A DNA stretch of 64,000 bases, taken from Candidatus Thiodiazotropha endoloripes (GTDB lineage: Bacteria; Pseudomonadota; Gammaproteobacteria; Chromatiales; Chromatiaceae). The stretch covers positions 310,001 to 374,000 of the forward strand of contig LVKA01000011.1 of assembly GCA_001709035.1 (NCBI GenBank), written 5' to 3'. The first letter of the stretch is position 1. Every line of letters starts with the position of its first letter. Positions 18,143 to 27,423 of the stretch are shown here, one piece after another. Made by a program: the position numbers and the translations under genes. The notes below the pieces were generated by a model. The model did not search any database. It saw nothing but the letters and a program-made list of their open reading frames with translations, and had not been told where the DNA came from.

Positions 18143-19117
18143 ATGTCGCCAGCACGTTTCAGATTAGAACTAAAAAATCAGATAACCTTAATTATATTAC
18201 TGTTTTTTCTTCCATTCGGTGCTTTCTCCAGCAGTAAGTGCCTCTATATCTCGTCCTATCATCAGGGTTATGCCTGGTCGGACGGGGTTGAACGTGGGCT
18301 GAGAAAAAGTATTGGGACCCAATGTGAATTGAAGCAGATCGACATGGACACCAAGCGCCATAAGGATGAGGCATACAAGCAGCAGGCTGCCAAGGATGCC
18401 CGGGATCTGATTCTATCCTGGAAGCCCGATGTGGTGATTACCGCCGATGACAATGCGGCGAAATATGTGATTCAGCCCTATTTCAAGGATCATGAGATTC
18501 CGTTTGTGTTTTGCGGTATCAACTGGAATGTGGATGCCTATGGATTCCCTTACAGCAATACCACGGGCATGGTGGAGGTCGCGCCAATCGATGTGCTGTT
18601 CAACAAGGCCAGAAGTATCCGCATCGGTGCGGAACGTGCGGTCTACCTGGGGGCTGATACCCTGACGGAGAAGAAGAATGCGGCGCGCTTCGAAGGCATG
18701 GCCGAGAATATCGGTCTGTTACTGGATCGCCGCCTGGTCTCAACCATGGCCGAGTGGCTGGCCGCGTACGAAGAGGCTCAGGAATACGATTTTGTGATCA
18801 TCGGCAGCAATTCAGGTATCAACGACTGGGATGAGACCGAGGTGGTCGATCGTCTGAAACGCACCACCCACAGTCTGAGCCTGACTACCCATAATTGGAT
18901 GATGCCCTATAGCGTACTTGGTTTTACCAAAATTCCTGAAGAGCATGGGGAGTGGGCAGCTAAGGCGGCACTTGCCATCTTAGACGGTGTCGCGCCAACA
19001 GATATACCGATCGTATCGAACAGAAAGTGGGAGATCTGGGTGAATCACTCGATTCTAATGGTGAGTGGTCTGAAGCTTCCCAATCCATTGGTGAGAAAGG
19101 CCAAGAAAATTCAATAA
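18143..19117 (+). CDS. Periplasmic ABC-type substrate-binding protein
   Basis: A 324-residue exported protein. The hydrophobic N-terminus (about 13-29, ITLIILLFFLPFGAFSS) is a signal peptide. The mature part resembles the ABC_sub_bind family (periplasmic binding fold; WKPDVVITADDNAAKYVIQP, then IPFVFCGINWN). ATG 18143 has a good ribosome-binding site (GAGGGATAGG); an upstream in-frame start at 18107 would bury the signal peptide. Its stop overlaps the start of the CHASE-GGDEF-EAL gene and no permease or ATPase is nearby. It is therefore more likely a sensory binding protein for that enzyme than part of a transporter. Confidence 0.75.
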   Translation: MSPARFRLELKNQITLIILLFFLPFGAFSSSKCLYISSYHQGYAWSDGVERGLRKSIGTQCELKQIDMDTKRHKDEAYKQQAAKDARDLILSWKPDVVITADDNAAKYVIQPYFKDHEIPFVFCGINWNVDAYGFPYSNTTGMVEVAPIDVLFNKARSIRIGAERAVYLGADTLTEKKNAARFEGMAENIGLLLDRRLVSTMAEWLAAYEEAQEYDFVIIGSNSGINDWDETEVVDRLKRTTHSLSLTTHNWMMPYSVLGFTKIPEEHGEWAAKAALAILDGVAPTDIPIVSNRKWEIWVNHSILMVSGLKLPNPLVRKAKKIQ

Positions 19118-21924
19118 TGATGGAATTCACGATCAGGGAAAAAGTATTCATCGGTCAGCGCAGGCTGATCGTGTGGGTATTGGTGGCTGTTTGTTCCCTG
19201 TTGTCGATTACATATTCCGTAACCCAGGAGATTTCTGCCGTTAAACGGGAGTTTGCCAATCAGGCTTGGCAGGTTCAGCGTGCGGTGATCCATCGGGTGG
19301 CCAATCTGGAGACAGTGCTGACGGCCTTGGTCGGTCAGCACCATGCCAGTGATATGCTGAGCAGTGCGGAGCAGACCCTGTTTTCCCAGGAACTGTTGAT
19401 AGCCTATCCGTTCATCCACTCGGTGATGCATGTCGAACGAGTCGCCACTCAGGATGTGGCAGCCTTTGAGCGTCGCATGAAGGTGGAGGGTTTTGTCGGT
19501 TTTAAACTGAAACGGCATGAGCTTTCTCATGAGGGTGACGGCGGTCAGTATCTGGGATTTCATCTGCCGGTCAGTTTTATCGAGCCGATGGAACCAAGAA
19601 CCGCAAGTCTTCTCGGTTATGATCTGGCCAATGAATCCGCTTTTACGACGTTGATAGAAAAGGCGATTCGGGACGGGGATACCATTGCGCTCGAGACACT
19701 GCAGAATCGCTATATCAATAAACCTCTCTACCTGATTCTGAAGCCGGTTTATCTGGGGCGTTACCCACCGGAAGCGGCCAGTGACCGCTGGGAGATGTTG
19801 AGCGGTTTCGCTGTTTTACGAATCGATTTTGAACAGTTCTTCTCAAGTCTGGAGCTGCCTGGTAAGGATTTAAGCTTAAAACTCTTTCGCGGTGCACCAG
19901 CTCTTGATGGTTCCCTGAACAAACTGCTGGCAGAGTTCGGTGCTGAAAATTGGGAACTGGGGCTGAGTCAACATCTGGTCAACTTTACCCAGCCACTGGA
20001 AGTGCACGGTTTGCAGTTCACCCTGTCTGTCAGTCGGGTTATCAGCCTGAATGCGATTCATGGATCGAGAGTATTCATTGAATGGCTGATCACCATGTTG
20101 GTGTTGGGCTTGATCATTGCGGTATATCGCAATCGTCGATATGCCCAACTGCAGGAAGAGGCGGCGGAAGAGGTATTGGCAATCGAGGGCGCCCGATTCA
20201 CCAACGTTATCGATACCGCCTTTGATGCGGTAATCACAGCGGATGGCAGTGGTCGAATCGTCAGTTGGAACCAGCAGGCGAGGGAGGTTTTCGGTTATGA
20301 CGAGCGATTTGTTCTGGGTTTGAGGCTTTTTCAACTCATCCTGCCACCCGAAGCCTTTGTGAAGATTGAGCATGAACTGAAGCCGATTTTTGAGAATCAG
20401 AGCAATCTCCCAAGCCGGCTCAGGCTTGAGACCGTCGGCCAGAGAAAAAATGGTCAGGAGTTTCCTTTGGAACTGGCGATATCCAGCTCTACCGCCGGTA
20501 ATCAGCCGATGCTCAGTATCTTTGCCCGGGACATCACTGAACGCAAACGCTGGGATGAGAAGATACGTTATCTGGCGTATTGTGATTCGCTGACCGATCT
20601 GCCCAACCGACAAGCCTTCAAGGAGCAGGTAAGCAAGGCAATCAATACAGCAAAGCGCCATGGTAGGATTGGGGCGGTGCTCTATCTTGATCTGGATGAG
20701 TTCAAGCGAATCAATGATACTCTCGGTCACGATATCGGCGATATGCTGTTGCAGAATATCACCAAGCGTCTGGTTGAGCAGGTACGGATATCCGATACGA
20801 TCAGTTTCTCCCATACCGGGCAGTTCTCGGGTAAAAATATCGCACGGCTGGGAGGCGATGAGTTTACAGTGCTACTGGATGAGATCGAGGAGCCTGAAGA
20901 CGCCGCCATCGTTGCCAAGCGTGTTCAGAGTGTGATTGCCAGCTCCTACAATCTTAACGGTCATGATGTCTATGTAACCCCGAGTATCGGCATCGCGATC
21001 TTTCCACGGGATGGACATGATGTGGAAGAGCTGCTGAAAAATGCCGATACCGCCATGTATCACGCCAAGGCAGTGGGTAAAAACAACTTTCAGTTTTATA
21101 CCGAACAGATGAATGCACTTGCGGCTACCCGGTTAAAGCTCGAGGGTAAGTTGCGTAAGGCGTTGGTCTCGAAAGAGATGGAGCTCTACTATCAGCCGCA
21201 GATCGATATGCGCACCGGTCAGCTGGTCTCTGCTGAAGCGTTACTGCGCTGGCATCAGCCTGAATTGGGTATGATTCCACCCGATGAGTTCATTCCCATC
21301 GCTGAAGAGACGGGTATGATCATTGAGCTTGGTGAATGGGTTCTGAATGAGGCTTGTCGTCAGAACAAAGCCTGGCAGGATGCAGGACACCAAAACATCA
21401 GAGTGGCGATCAATCTGAGCAGTATGCAGTTCATTCAGCGGGATCTCAGTCATATCGTCGATAATTCTCTGCGCAGCAGCGGTCTGGAACCGAAGTATCT
21501 TGAGTTCGAGATCACGGAAAGTATCCTGATGCGGAATGTGAACGAAACCATCGCCACACTGAACGAGTTCAAGATGATGGGTATCAATATCTCGGTGGAT
21601 GATTTTGGCACCGGCTACTCATCCTTGAGCTACTTGAAACGATTTCCACTCAATTCCCTGAAAATCGATCGTTCATTTATCCGCGATATCCCGGAGAATG
21701 CGGATGATGTGACGATTACCTCTGCGATTATCGCCATGGCGCATCAGCTCAATCTCGGAGTGGTCGCTGAAGGTGTTGAAACACAGAGGCAGCTCGATTT
21801 TCTGCATCAGCAGGGATGTGAAATGGCGCAGGGTTATTTCTTCAGTAAACCACTACCGGCTGGAGAGTTTGAAGCCATGTTGTGTGGTAATGACAACAAG
21901 GTCAGGGTGCTTCAACAGCGCTAA
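19117..21924 (+). CDS. CHASE-PAS-GGDEF-EAL membrane-bound cyclic-di-GMP enzyme
   Basis: About 935 residues. The first membrane helix (about 14-34) is followed by a periplasmic CHASE-like sensor (about 35-325), a second helix (about 326-346), then PAS (about 365-480), GGDEF (about 490-665) and EAL (about 675-925). RLGGDEF is intact near residue 578, but an insertion of about 15 residues precedes it and the RxxD inhibitory site is absent. The EAL domain has EALLRW, VAINLS, EITESIL, VDDFGTG, LKIDRSF and AEGVE, so the phosphodiesterase looks complete. ATG 19117 overlaps the TAA of the binding-protein gene (TAATG), so the two are made together. An upstream in-frame start at 19027 would run through the preceding gene and is less likely. 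Confidence 0.85.
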   Translation: MMEFTIREKVFIGQRRLIVWVLVAVCSLLSITYSVTQEISAVKREFANQAWQVQRAVIHRVANLETVLTALVGQHHASDMLSSAEQTLFSQELLIAYPFIHSVMHVERVATQDVAAFERRMKVEGFVGFKLKRHELSHEGDGGQYLGFHLPVSFIEPMEPRTASLLGYDLANESAFTTLIEKAIRDGDTIALETLQNRYINKPLYLILKPVYLGRYPPEAASDRWEMLSGFAVLRIDFEQFFSSLELPGKDLSLKLFRGAPALDGSLNKLLAEFGAENWELGLSQHLVNFTQPLEVHGLQFTLSVSRVISLNAIHGSRVFIEWLITMLVLGLIIAVYRNRRYAQLQEEAAEEVLAIEGARFTNVIDTAFDAVITADGSGRIVSWNQQAREVFGYDERFVLGLRLFQLILPPEAFVKIEHELKPIFENQSNLPSRLRLETVGQRKNGQEFPLELAISSSTAGNQPMLSIFARDITERKRWDEKIRYLAYCDSLTDLPNRQAFKEQVSKAINTAKRHGRIGAVLYLDLDEFKRINDTLGHDIGDMLLQNITKRLVEQVRISDTISFSHTGQFSGKNIARLGGDEFTVLLDEIEEPEDAAIVAKRVQSVIASSYNLNGHDVYVTPSIGIAIFPRDGHDVEELLKNADTAMYHAKAVGKNNFQFYTEQMNALAATRLKLEGKLRKALVSKEMELYYQPQIDMRTGQLVSAEALLRWHQPELGMIPPDEFIPIAEETGMIIELGEWVLNEACRQNKAWQDAGHQNIRVAINLSSMQFIQRDLSHIVDNSLRSSGLEPKYLEFEITESILMRNVNETIATLNEFKMMGINISVDDFGTGYSSLSYLKRFPLNSLKIDRSFIRDIPENADDVTITSAIIAMAHQLNLGVVAEGVETQRQLDFLHQQGCEMAQGYFFSKPLPAGEFEAMLCGNDNKVRVLQQR

Positions 21925-21929
21925 CCGAC

Positions 21930-21967
21930 ACAGTAGGGCGTTTTTGATTCGTGTTAACAGGCCCTAG
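21930..21967 (+). repeat. Family B repeat end directly after the EAL gene
   Basis: CAGTAGGGCG then TTGATTCGTGTTAACAGG and CCCTAG, starting about six bases after the stop codon at 21924. It matches the other family B ends almost base for base and lies between converging genes. Confidence 0.85.
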
Positions 21968-21999
21968 TTGAATAATCACGCCGAATTAAAACTGAGCGG

Positions 22000-24900
22000 C
22001 TACTTGTCGGTCGGATTATGGATATGGATGTCCCGCTGTGGAAATGGAATGCTGATCTCCGCCTGATTGAACTTTTGATTGATCGATTCATGCAACGCAG
22101 TGATGGTGGCCAAACGATTATCCATCGAGCCAAGATAGACCCGCAGCAGCAGATTGAGTGCGCTATCGCCGAATGCTTCGAATGTGGCTACCGGTTTAGG
22201 CTCGGTGAGCACGTTTTCATTCTCTTCAGCCGCTTCGATCATCAGTTTCATGGCCTGCTTTACGTCACTGCCATAAGCGATGCCCACAGTAATGATAATT
22301 CGGTTGATTTTGTCACTCAGGGTCCAATTGATTACCCGGCCGGTGATGAACTCTTTATTTGGAATCAACATCTCCTGCTTGTCATAGTTGGTTATGGTGG
22401 TGGCCCGGATGCGAATTTTAGAGACCACTCCGGTGGTATCATCCAGGGTCACAACATCACCTACCCGAATCGGTCTTTCAAACAATAATATGATACCGCT
22501 GACAAAGTTGGCGACGATCTCCTGTAGACCAAATCCCAATCCAACACCCAGTGCGGCGACCAGCCATTGAATACTCGACCATTGAAAGCCGATGGTGCTG
22601 AATGCGGTGATGAAGCCGATACCTGCAATCAGATATTGCAACAAAGTGGTCAGGGCATAACGGGCGCCGGTCTCCAAAGGTAGTCGCTGCAGTAGAGTGA
22701 TTTCGAGTATACCGGGCAGGTTCTTTGCTGCAAGGATAGTGAAAACCAGAATAATAATACCGATGAAGATGTCGTTCAGAGTCAGCGATCCCTCTGTGAC
22801 AATACCGTCCACAACCTGGGTGGCGGTAAACGGCAGTTGGATGGTGGTGAGGAAATCCAGAGCAGGTAGAAAGTCGGACCAGATCAGCCAGGTGCCCACC
22901 ACAGAGCCGAACAGATAACCGAAGCGAACCAGGCGTTTGGCTTGTTCGCTCAAAGTATCAAAATTGATCTCCGGAATCTCAGCGGTAATTACTGTGCTTT
23001 CATCTTCCAGTTGCTGTTGCTCCTGCTCTCTTTGTTGACGTAACTCTTCACGTCGTTGCAGAGCGTTCTCATAGCGCAGTCTTCGTTCTGCGATAAACAG
23101 ATAGCGCAGTAACAGCTCTTTGAGAATAAACAGGCCGACAAAGAACCAGAAGGTCAGTTCCAGCAGCTTCAACAGACGTATGGAGAGGTTTAAATAGCCA
23201 ATGCTGCCGGCAATGGCAATACCCAGTCCGATCAATAACAATAAGGGAAACCAGAGGAACTGGAGCTGTACCAGGATGGCGTTGGGGTTGATTCTTTGCC
23301 AGGTCTGAAACAGCAAGCCTTTCTTGTTTAACAGGCGATGGACAAAAAACAGTGTGATCACCATCAGAGCAATGATGGCTAGTCTTCCGATATTTTGTGT
23401 GTCGACAGAGAGGTAGTCACCTTCGCTCAGGGTAACGATGAAGCGTAGCGGAATGGCAACCGGTATCAGCCAACGCAACTCTTTAGTCAAGGCTGAGCAG
23501 ATCTGACTGTTCCAGCGCAGATGACGTATGCCGATGCCATCAGGAAGACACAGCTGATAGAGCAGTAGTGCCGCAGTCAGGGTGATACCCACAGTGACCA
23601 GTGAGGTAGCGACCACCAGACTGAAAGGTGTGGCTGTGGGCAGGGTTTTGAGCAGGATTCCCAGGCTGATCATGATGCCTGGCAAAATACCGATCTTGGC
23701 AAGCGTGAGGAGCAGGGCCCACAGGGTCAAACGAATCGAATCAGTGCGTATTTTGCGGGTCGATTTGGCAAGTAGGGGTAGCTGCAGAGTTACATTGCGT
23801 TGCTTCCAGACGATCACCATCAGAACGGCTAACAGGGACATCGACAGACCGGGGCGCTGTTTCGCTGCCTGGGTGACTTCGCTGCCGGTTTGAAGCCACT
23901 CCTGAGGGGATAGCAATCTGGTCAATCCGGTTTTGAGCTGATTGAGGTCGAGAAAATCGAACAGATCACCGCTTGAGATCCAGATCAGTTGATCGTTGAT
24001 ATAGTCAACATAACTCTCGGAAACCTCAAGCAGCTGCCGCTCGGCCTGGTCGAGTGAGGTCAGCTGGGTAATGTAACGACCATAGATTTTCTGCAGCTCA
24101 TTGAGTGCTTCCCGGCGTGCACCCAACAGGCTGAAGACCTGTTTGCGCAGTTTATCCGCATTCGCTTCCGACAGGCCTTCCGCCAATGGTTGAGTCACCT
24201 GTTCGACATGCTCGGTGAGGCTGCTTTGGGCCAGCAGCTGCTCTTCGATGGCGATCTGACGGTCCGTGGCGATATTGATCTCCTGTTTGCGTTCAGCCGA
24301 TGAGCGACTGTAGCTCTGCAGTGAGGGCAGAGCCTGACGTCGACGGGAGAGCATTTTTCCGATCGCCTGGCTGGCGCCCACCACATCGACCCGCTGTTTA
24401 CTGTGTTCGAAGTCGTCGCTGATCTGCTCCAGTTGGCGCTGGGTCGCCTGCAGTTTTTGCGAGACCCGCTTGTCCCAATAGACCAGCTCTTCCAATTCAG
24501 CACGGTTTTGCGCGTTTTTCTGGGCGATCGTTTTGATCGGCTCAGGCAGGCTTTTCAACTGCTGGTTGATCTGTTCCGCCTGCTGTCTCGCCTGTTTTGC
24601 CTGATCCTCCCTGATGGCGCTGGCCGCCTGGTTGAGCTGTTGCAGTGAGGTCTCCAGTTTGCCGATCTGGGCTGTCGTCGCATCCCGCTTTGCCTGAGCC
24701 AGGTTGGTCAACAGGTTCTGGTTGGCAAGGCGTAGCTTGAGCAGTTCGATTTGAGTCTCATGGAGCTGCTTGCGACTGTCCAACAACAGCTGTCTGGCTT
24801 GGTTCAGGTGTTTATTTTCACCCTCATCATAGTTTCCGCTCTCCGCGTCTATTTTGCTCAGTATGTCGCTGTGTTCCGATATTTCGCTATTGATCTGCTG

Positions 24901-25362
24901 ACTGCCTACCAGCAGATCGGAAAGGGTTGCAAGCTGCTCTTTATGTTGTTCTCTGGCCTGATTAAGGTCTAGGCTTTGCTGGCTTATCCTTTGCTCGATT
25001 TCAACCAGTTCGGACTGTTTGATAAAACTCAGCAGGCTCTCATCCTCAGTGTCAAAAGGGCCGATGCTGCTGCGTAGTTTTTTGATCTCTGCTGGTGCTT
25101 CCTCAATGGTTCGGCTGAGTTGTGAGATTTCCCCTTCAAGTTTATTTGTCTGGCGTAACCATTTTTCAGCCTGATCGATCAGCTCAACAACTCTCTGCTG
25201 GGTGGTTTTTTCCAGGCTCTCATCCTGCAGAGCTTCACTCTTGATTAGTTCAAGTTGTTCAGTTACCAACAGCCGTTTCGAGTCGGCCTGATCTTGTGCG
25301 GTCTGTGCAAAACAGGAGAGGCTGATTGTGATCAGTAGCAGAGTTAGGGTGAGTCTGTTCAC
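22000..25362 (-). CDS. mscK: MscK/KefA-type mechanosensitive channel
   Basis: A 1120-residue member of the large MscS family. The signal peptide (about 1-19) is followed by a roughly 470-residue periplasmic coiled-coil region rich in Gln/Glu/Leu. About eleven membrane helices follow from residue 500, and the C-terminal MscS pore and beta domain spans about 880-1110. The pore-domain signature is ALGVGLGFGLQEIVANFVSG followed by LFERPIRVGD. Length and order match MscK, which releases ions on hypo-osmotic shock. It starts 15 bases after the cyclase-FHA gene, so both probably share a transcript. Confidence 0.88.
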   Translation of the reverse strand: MNRLTLTLLLITISLSCFAQTAQDQADSKRLLVTEQLELIKSEALQDESLEKTTQQRVVELIDQAEKWLRQTNKLEGEISQLSRTIEEAPAEIKKLRSSIGPFDTEDESLLSFIKQSELVEIEQRISQQSLDLNQAREQHKEQLATLSDLLVGSQQINSEISEHSDILSKIDAESGNYDEGENKHLNQARQLLLDSRKQLHETQIELLKLRLANQNLLTNLAQAKRDATTAQIGKLETSLQQLNQAASAIREDQAKQARQQAEQINQQLKSLPEPIKTIAQKNAQNRAELEELVYWDKRVSQKLQATQRQLEQISDDFEHSKQRVDVVGASQAIGKMLSRRRQALPSLQSYSRSSAERKQEINIATDRQIAIEEQLLAQSSLTEHVEQVTQPLAEGLSEANADKLRKQVFSLLGARREALNELQKIYGRYITQLTSLDQAERQLLEVSESYVDYINDQLIWISSGDLFDFLDLNQLKTGLTRLLSPQEWLQTGSEVTQAAKQRPGLSMSLLAVLMVIVWKQRNVTLQLPLLAKSTRKIRTDSIRLTLWALLLTLAKIGILPGIMISLGILLKTLPTATPFSLVVATSLVTVGITLTAALLLYQLCLPDGIGIRHLRWNSQICSALTKELRWLIPVAIPLRFIVTLSEGDYLSVDTQNIGRLAIIALMVITLFFVHRLLNKKGLLFQTWQRINPNAILVQLQFLWFPLLLLIGLGIAIAGSIGYLNLSIRLLKLLELTFWFFVGLFILKELLLRYLFIAERRLRYENALQRREELRQQREQEQQQLEDESTVITAEIPEINFDTLSEQAKRLVRFGYLFGSVVGTWLIWSDFLPALDFLTTIQLPFTATQVVDGIVTEGSLTLNDIFIGIIILVFTILAAKNLPGILEITLLQRLPLETGARYALTTLLQYLIAGIGFITAFSTIGFQWSSIQWLVAALGVGLGFGLQEIVANFVSGIILLFERPIRVGDVVTLDDTTGVVSKIRIRATTITNYDKQEMLIPNKEFITGRVINWTLSDKINRIIITVGIAYGSDVKQAMKLMIEAAEENENVLTEPKPVATFEAFGDSALNLLLRVYLGSMDNRLATITALHESINQKFNQAEISIPFPQRDIHIHNPTDK

Positions 25363-25377
25363 GATCGAGGCTAGGAG

Positions 25378-26277
25378 TTACTTGCTTTCCTGGAAGCGGT
25401 AACTGATCAGATGCTTGTTATGCTCGGAAACCGGTTCGCCCAGGCCGATCTTGCCATGCCCGAGCAGGGGGATCGTTTCCCGTCGCAGATAGAGAGATTG
25501 TTGGTTCTGGGTGGTCAGGTAGGTGCCATTGGTGCTGATGTCTTTGAGTACATATTTGCCCCGGTAATACTCCAGAACAGCATGCGACCTGGAGGCGGAG
25601 CTGGCGTTCACCACCAACTCATTCTTTGGGTCCCTGCCTATCCCCACACTCCCCTGGGTGGGTGGCATTTTGTAGGTTTTATTGTTGTACTCGAGAATCA
25701 GCGTCCTGGTTGTCAGGCTCTGAGTGATTGGCGCGGTATGGATGAAAGTGACATCCTCTTTCTGCCATAGCAGGTCATAGATGATCATGCGTTCAACTTT
25801 GCCTTTGACTTTGACCTTGTCGAACTGCCGGGCCATCAGACGCAACTCATCGGGCAGGGCGTCTACAACCTGTTCTGTGGTGATGATCTGTTTGGCCTGG
25901 GCAATGGCGGCCATCCTGGCGGCCACATTGACCGAATCCCCATACATCCGCCCCGCTTCGAAGATGGCCGGCCCATAATGGAGACCGATGCGTGCGGCCA
26001 TCGGCATAGCGGACTGCTCGGCGTAGAGCTCTACCCGTTCATGAATGCGGCAGGCGGCGATAACGGCGCTGCTGGGGTTGTCATATCGACTCATTACCTC
26101 ATCACCGATGATCTCCACCACATGGCCACCGCATTCGGTGACGACCTGAGCAATCGCCTCTTCCAGTTCGGTGATCAGCTTCTTGGCAAGGGTGTCGCCA
26201 AGGCTCTCATACATGCGGGTACTCTCGACAATATCTGCAAATACGATGGCGTATGGTTGGGTATTGCTGGTCGACAT
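25378..26277 (-). CDS. Class III nucleotide cyclase with FHA domain
   Basis: A 299-residue soluble protein. The cyclase domain (about 8-175) has both metal Asp residues (FADIVEST and IIGDEVM) and the Asn/Arg transition-state pair (SVNVAARM), so catalysis is plausible. The nucleotide preference is not clear. A C-terminal FHA domain (about 195-290) has GIGRDPKNELVV, SRSHAVLEY and STNGTYL, the phosphothreonine-binding loops. The family couples cyclic-nucleotide production to Ser/Thr phosphorylation. It lies immediately upstream of mscK. Confidence 0.83.
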   Translation of the reverse strand: MSTSNTQPYAIVFADIVESTRMYESLGDTLAKKLITELEEAIAQVVTECGGHVVEIIGDEVMSRYDNPSSAVIAACRIHERVELYAEQSAMPMAARIGLHYGPAIFEAGRMYGDSVNVAARMAAIAQAKQIITTEQVVDALPDELRLMARQFDKVKVKGKVERMIIYDLLWQKEDVTFIHTAPITQSLTTRTLILEYNNKTYKMPPTQGSVGIGRDPKNELVVNASSASRSHAVLEYYRGKYVLKDISTNGTYLTTQNQQSLYLRRETIPLLGHGKIGLGEPVSEHNKHLISYRFQESK

Positions 26278-26413
26278 GTGCAGATGTTGTTTCCCTATCG
26301 GAACTTGATCACAGATGCTGAACGTTCAGGTGACAAACCGGTGCTGCGGAGTCTGTTTGGCGGTCTGCATCAACAGGAAATGAGTCAGCGGACCTGATCG
26401 AAGGATATGAAGA

Positions 26414-27247
26414 TCAAACCGGATTGTCCAGTGCTGAGTCGAGTCGGTCGAGCAGAATTTCGGCTAGGCCCGGATGTTGTCCCACCAGTGGTGCGATACG
26501 TATCTGAATGCCTGGATGAGATCCGGTTAGCTGCTGACAGATCGATTCGATATCACCACCAGCGCCGGCATGACGACCTGGAGAGAGGAAGAGCAGTGCA
26601 AGATCGATGGTGATATTCGGTCTGGTGCGGGCAATCTTCTCCAACTGCTCGCTTAACAGTTGGCCATTGAAATCATATTCATCGCCTCTTCGGCGCTCCA
26701 TCACCGCCTGCTGAAGTTCGATCTCGGGGGGGAGCTGTTGACGAAGATCCGCACAGACCCGCTTTCTCACCTCACTGACCTGGGGAAGCGGAGAGCCGTG
26801 GTCGACCAGTATCACCAGTTGGGGCGGCCTCCCCTGGTCTGTGATCTGCAGCTGTTGATGGAGGATGCTTGCCACTCTCGGCTCGCCCTGGGGTAGAGGG
26901 TAAAGCTCTTCAGCCAGTGTCAGAGTAAATGGACCGTACTCGGCTCTCAGTTTCTCAAGCTGTTGGGGGATAAAGGAGGTGAGCGCTCGACTCCGACCAA
27001 AAAAGAGCGGAACCAGGATAAATGCGGTTTCTCCCTGGTTGAGCTTTTCACGCAAAAAGGTCGGCAGTATCTCGGCTGCTTCACCATTCAATGACTCAGT
27101 GGGAATGTTGTCTGCATGCTGCAGTGAAACCGGAAAAACCTGGTGATTGGAGAGGTTGCTCAACTGATTGGCCAGGCGGCGCAGATTGATCACCGAGTCT
27201 GCTCGCTTTGAGCCGTTGTCAGCCAGAAGTATGGTTGGGGTTTTCAT
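26414..27247 (-). CDS. CbiX/SirB-like chelatase-family protein
   Basis: A 277-residue protein with two CbiX-type halves. The first has LLADNGSKRADS, where the usual catalytic His of AHGS is replaced by Asn. The second has ILVDHGSPLPQV, with the His kept, and LFLSPGRHAGAGGD. Sirohydrochlorin cobalto- or ferrochelatases of this type insert a metal into siroheme/B12 precursors. Since one His is lost, activity may rest on the second half only, or the protein may have another role. ATG 27247 is preferred over an in-frame start at 27268. It reads towards the cyclase-FHA gene with a 136-base gap and is divergent from oxyR. Confidence 0.7.
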   Translation of the reverse strand: MKTPTILLADNGSKRADSVINLRRLANQLSNLSNHQVFPVSLQHADNIPTESLNGEAAEILPTFLREKLNQGETAFILVPLFFGRSRALTSFIPQQLEKLRAEYGPFTLTLAEELYPLPQGEPRVASILHQQLQITDQGRPPQLVILVDHGSPLPQVSEVRKRVCADLRQQLPPEIELQQAVMERRRGDEYDFNGQLLSEQLEKIARTRPNITIDLALLFLSPGRHAGAGGDIESICQQLTGSHPGIQIRIAPLVGQHPGLAEILLDRLDSALDNPV

Positions 27248-27423
27248 AGCAATTCGGGGTATCACCAAGTCTCCCCATTATCCTGTTGGCGAACCAATTC
27301 GACAACAATTTGTGCGTTACTTAACCATAATTTATTGAAGTGAATTGCGATCTGTCATTGGTGGCATACGATTTGGCTGAGGTATGATTGATCTATCTTC
27401 CATTGCCGGTGTCAATTATCAGC

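Noticed and set aside
19876-20814. 312-residue ORF antisense to the CHASE-GGDEF-EAL gene
   Set aside because: It is a shadow of the coding strand; the plus frame has clear PAS and GGDEF domains.
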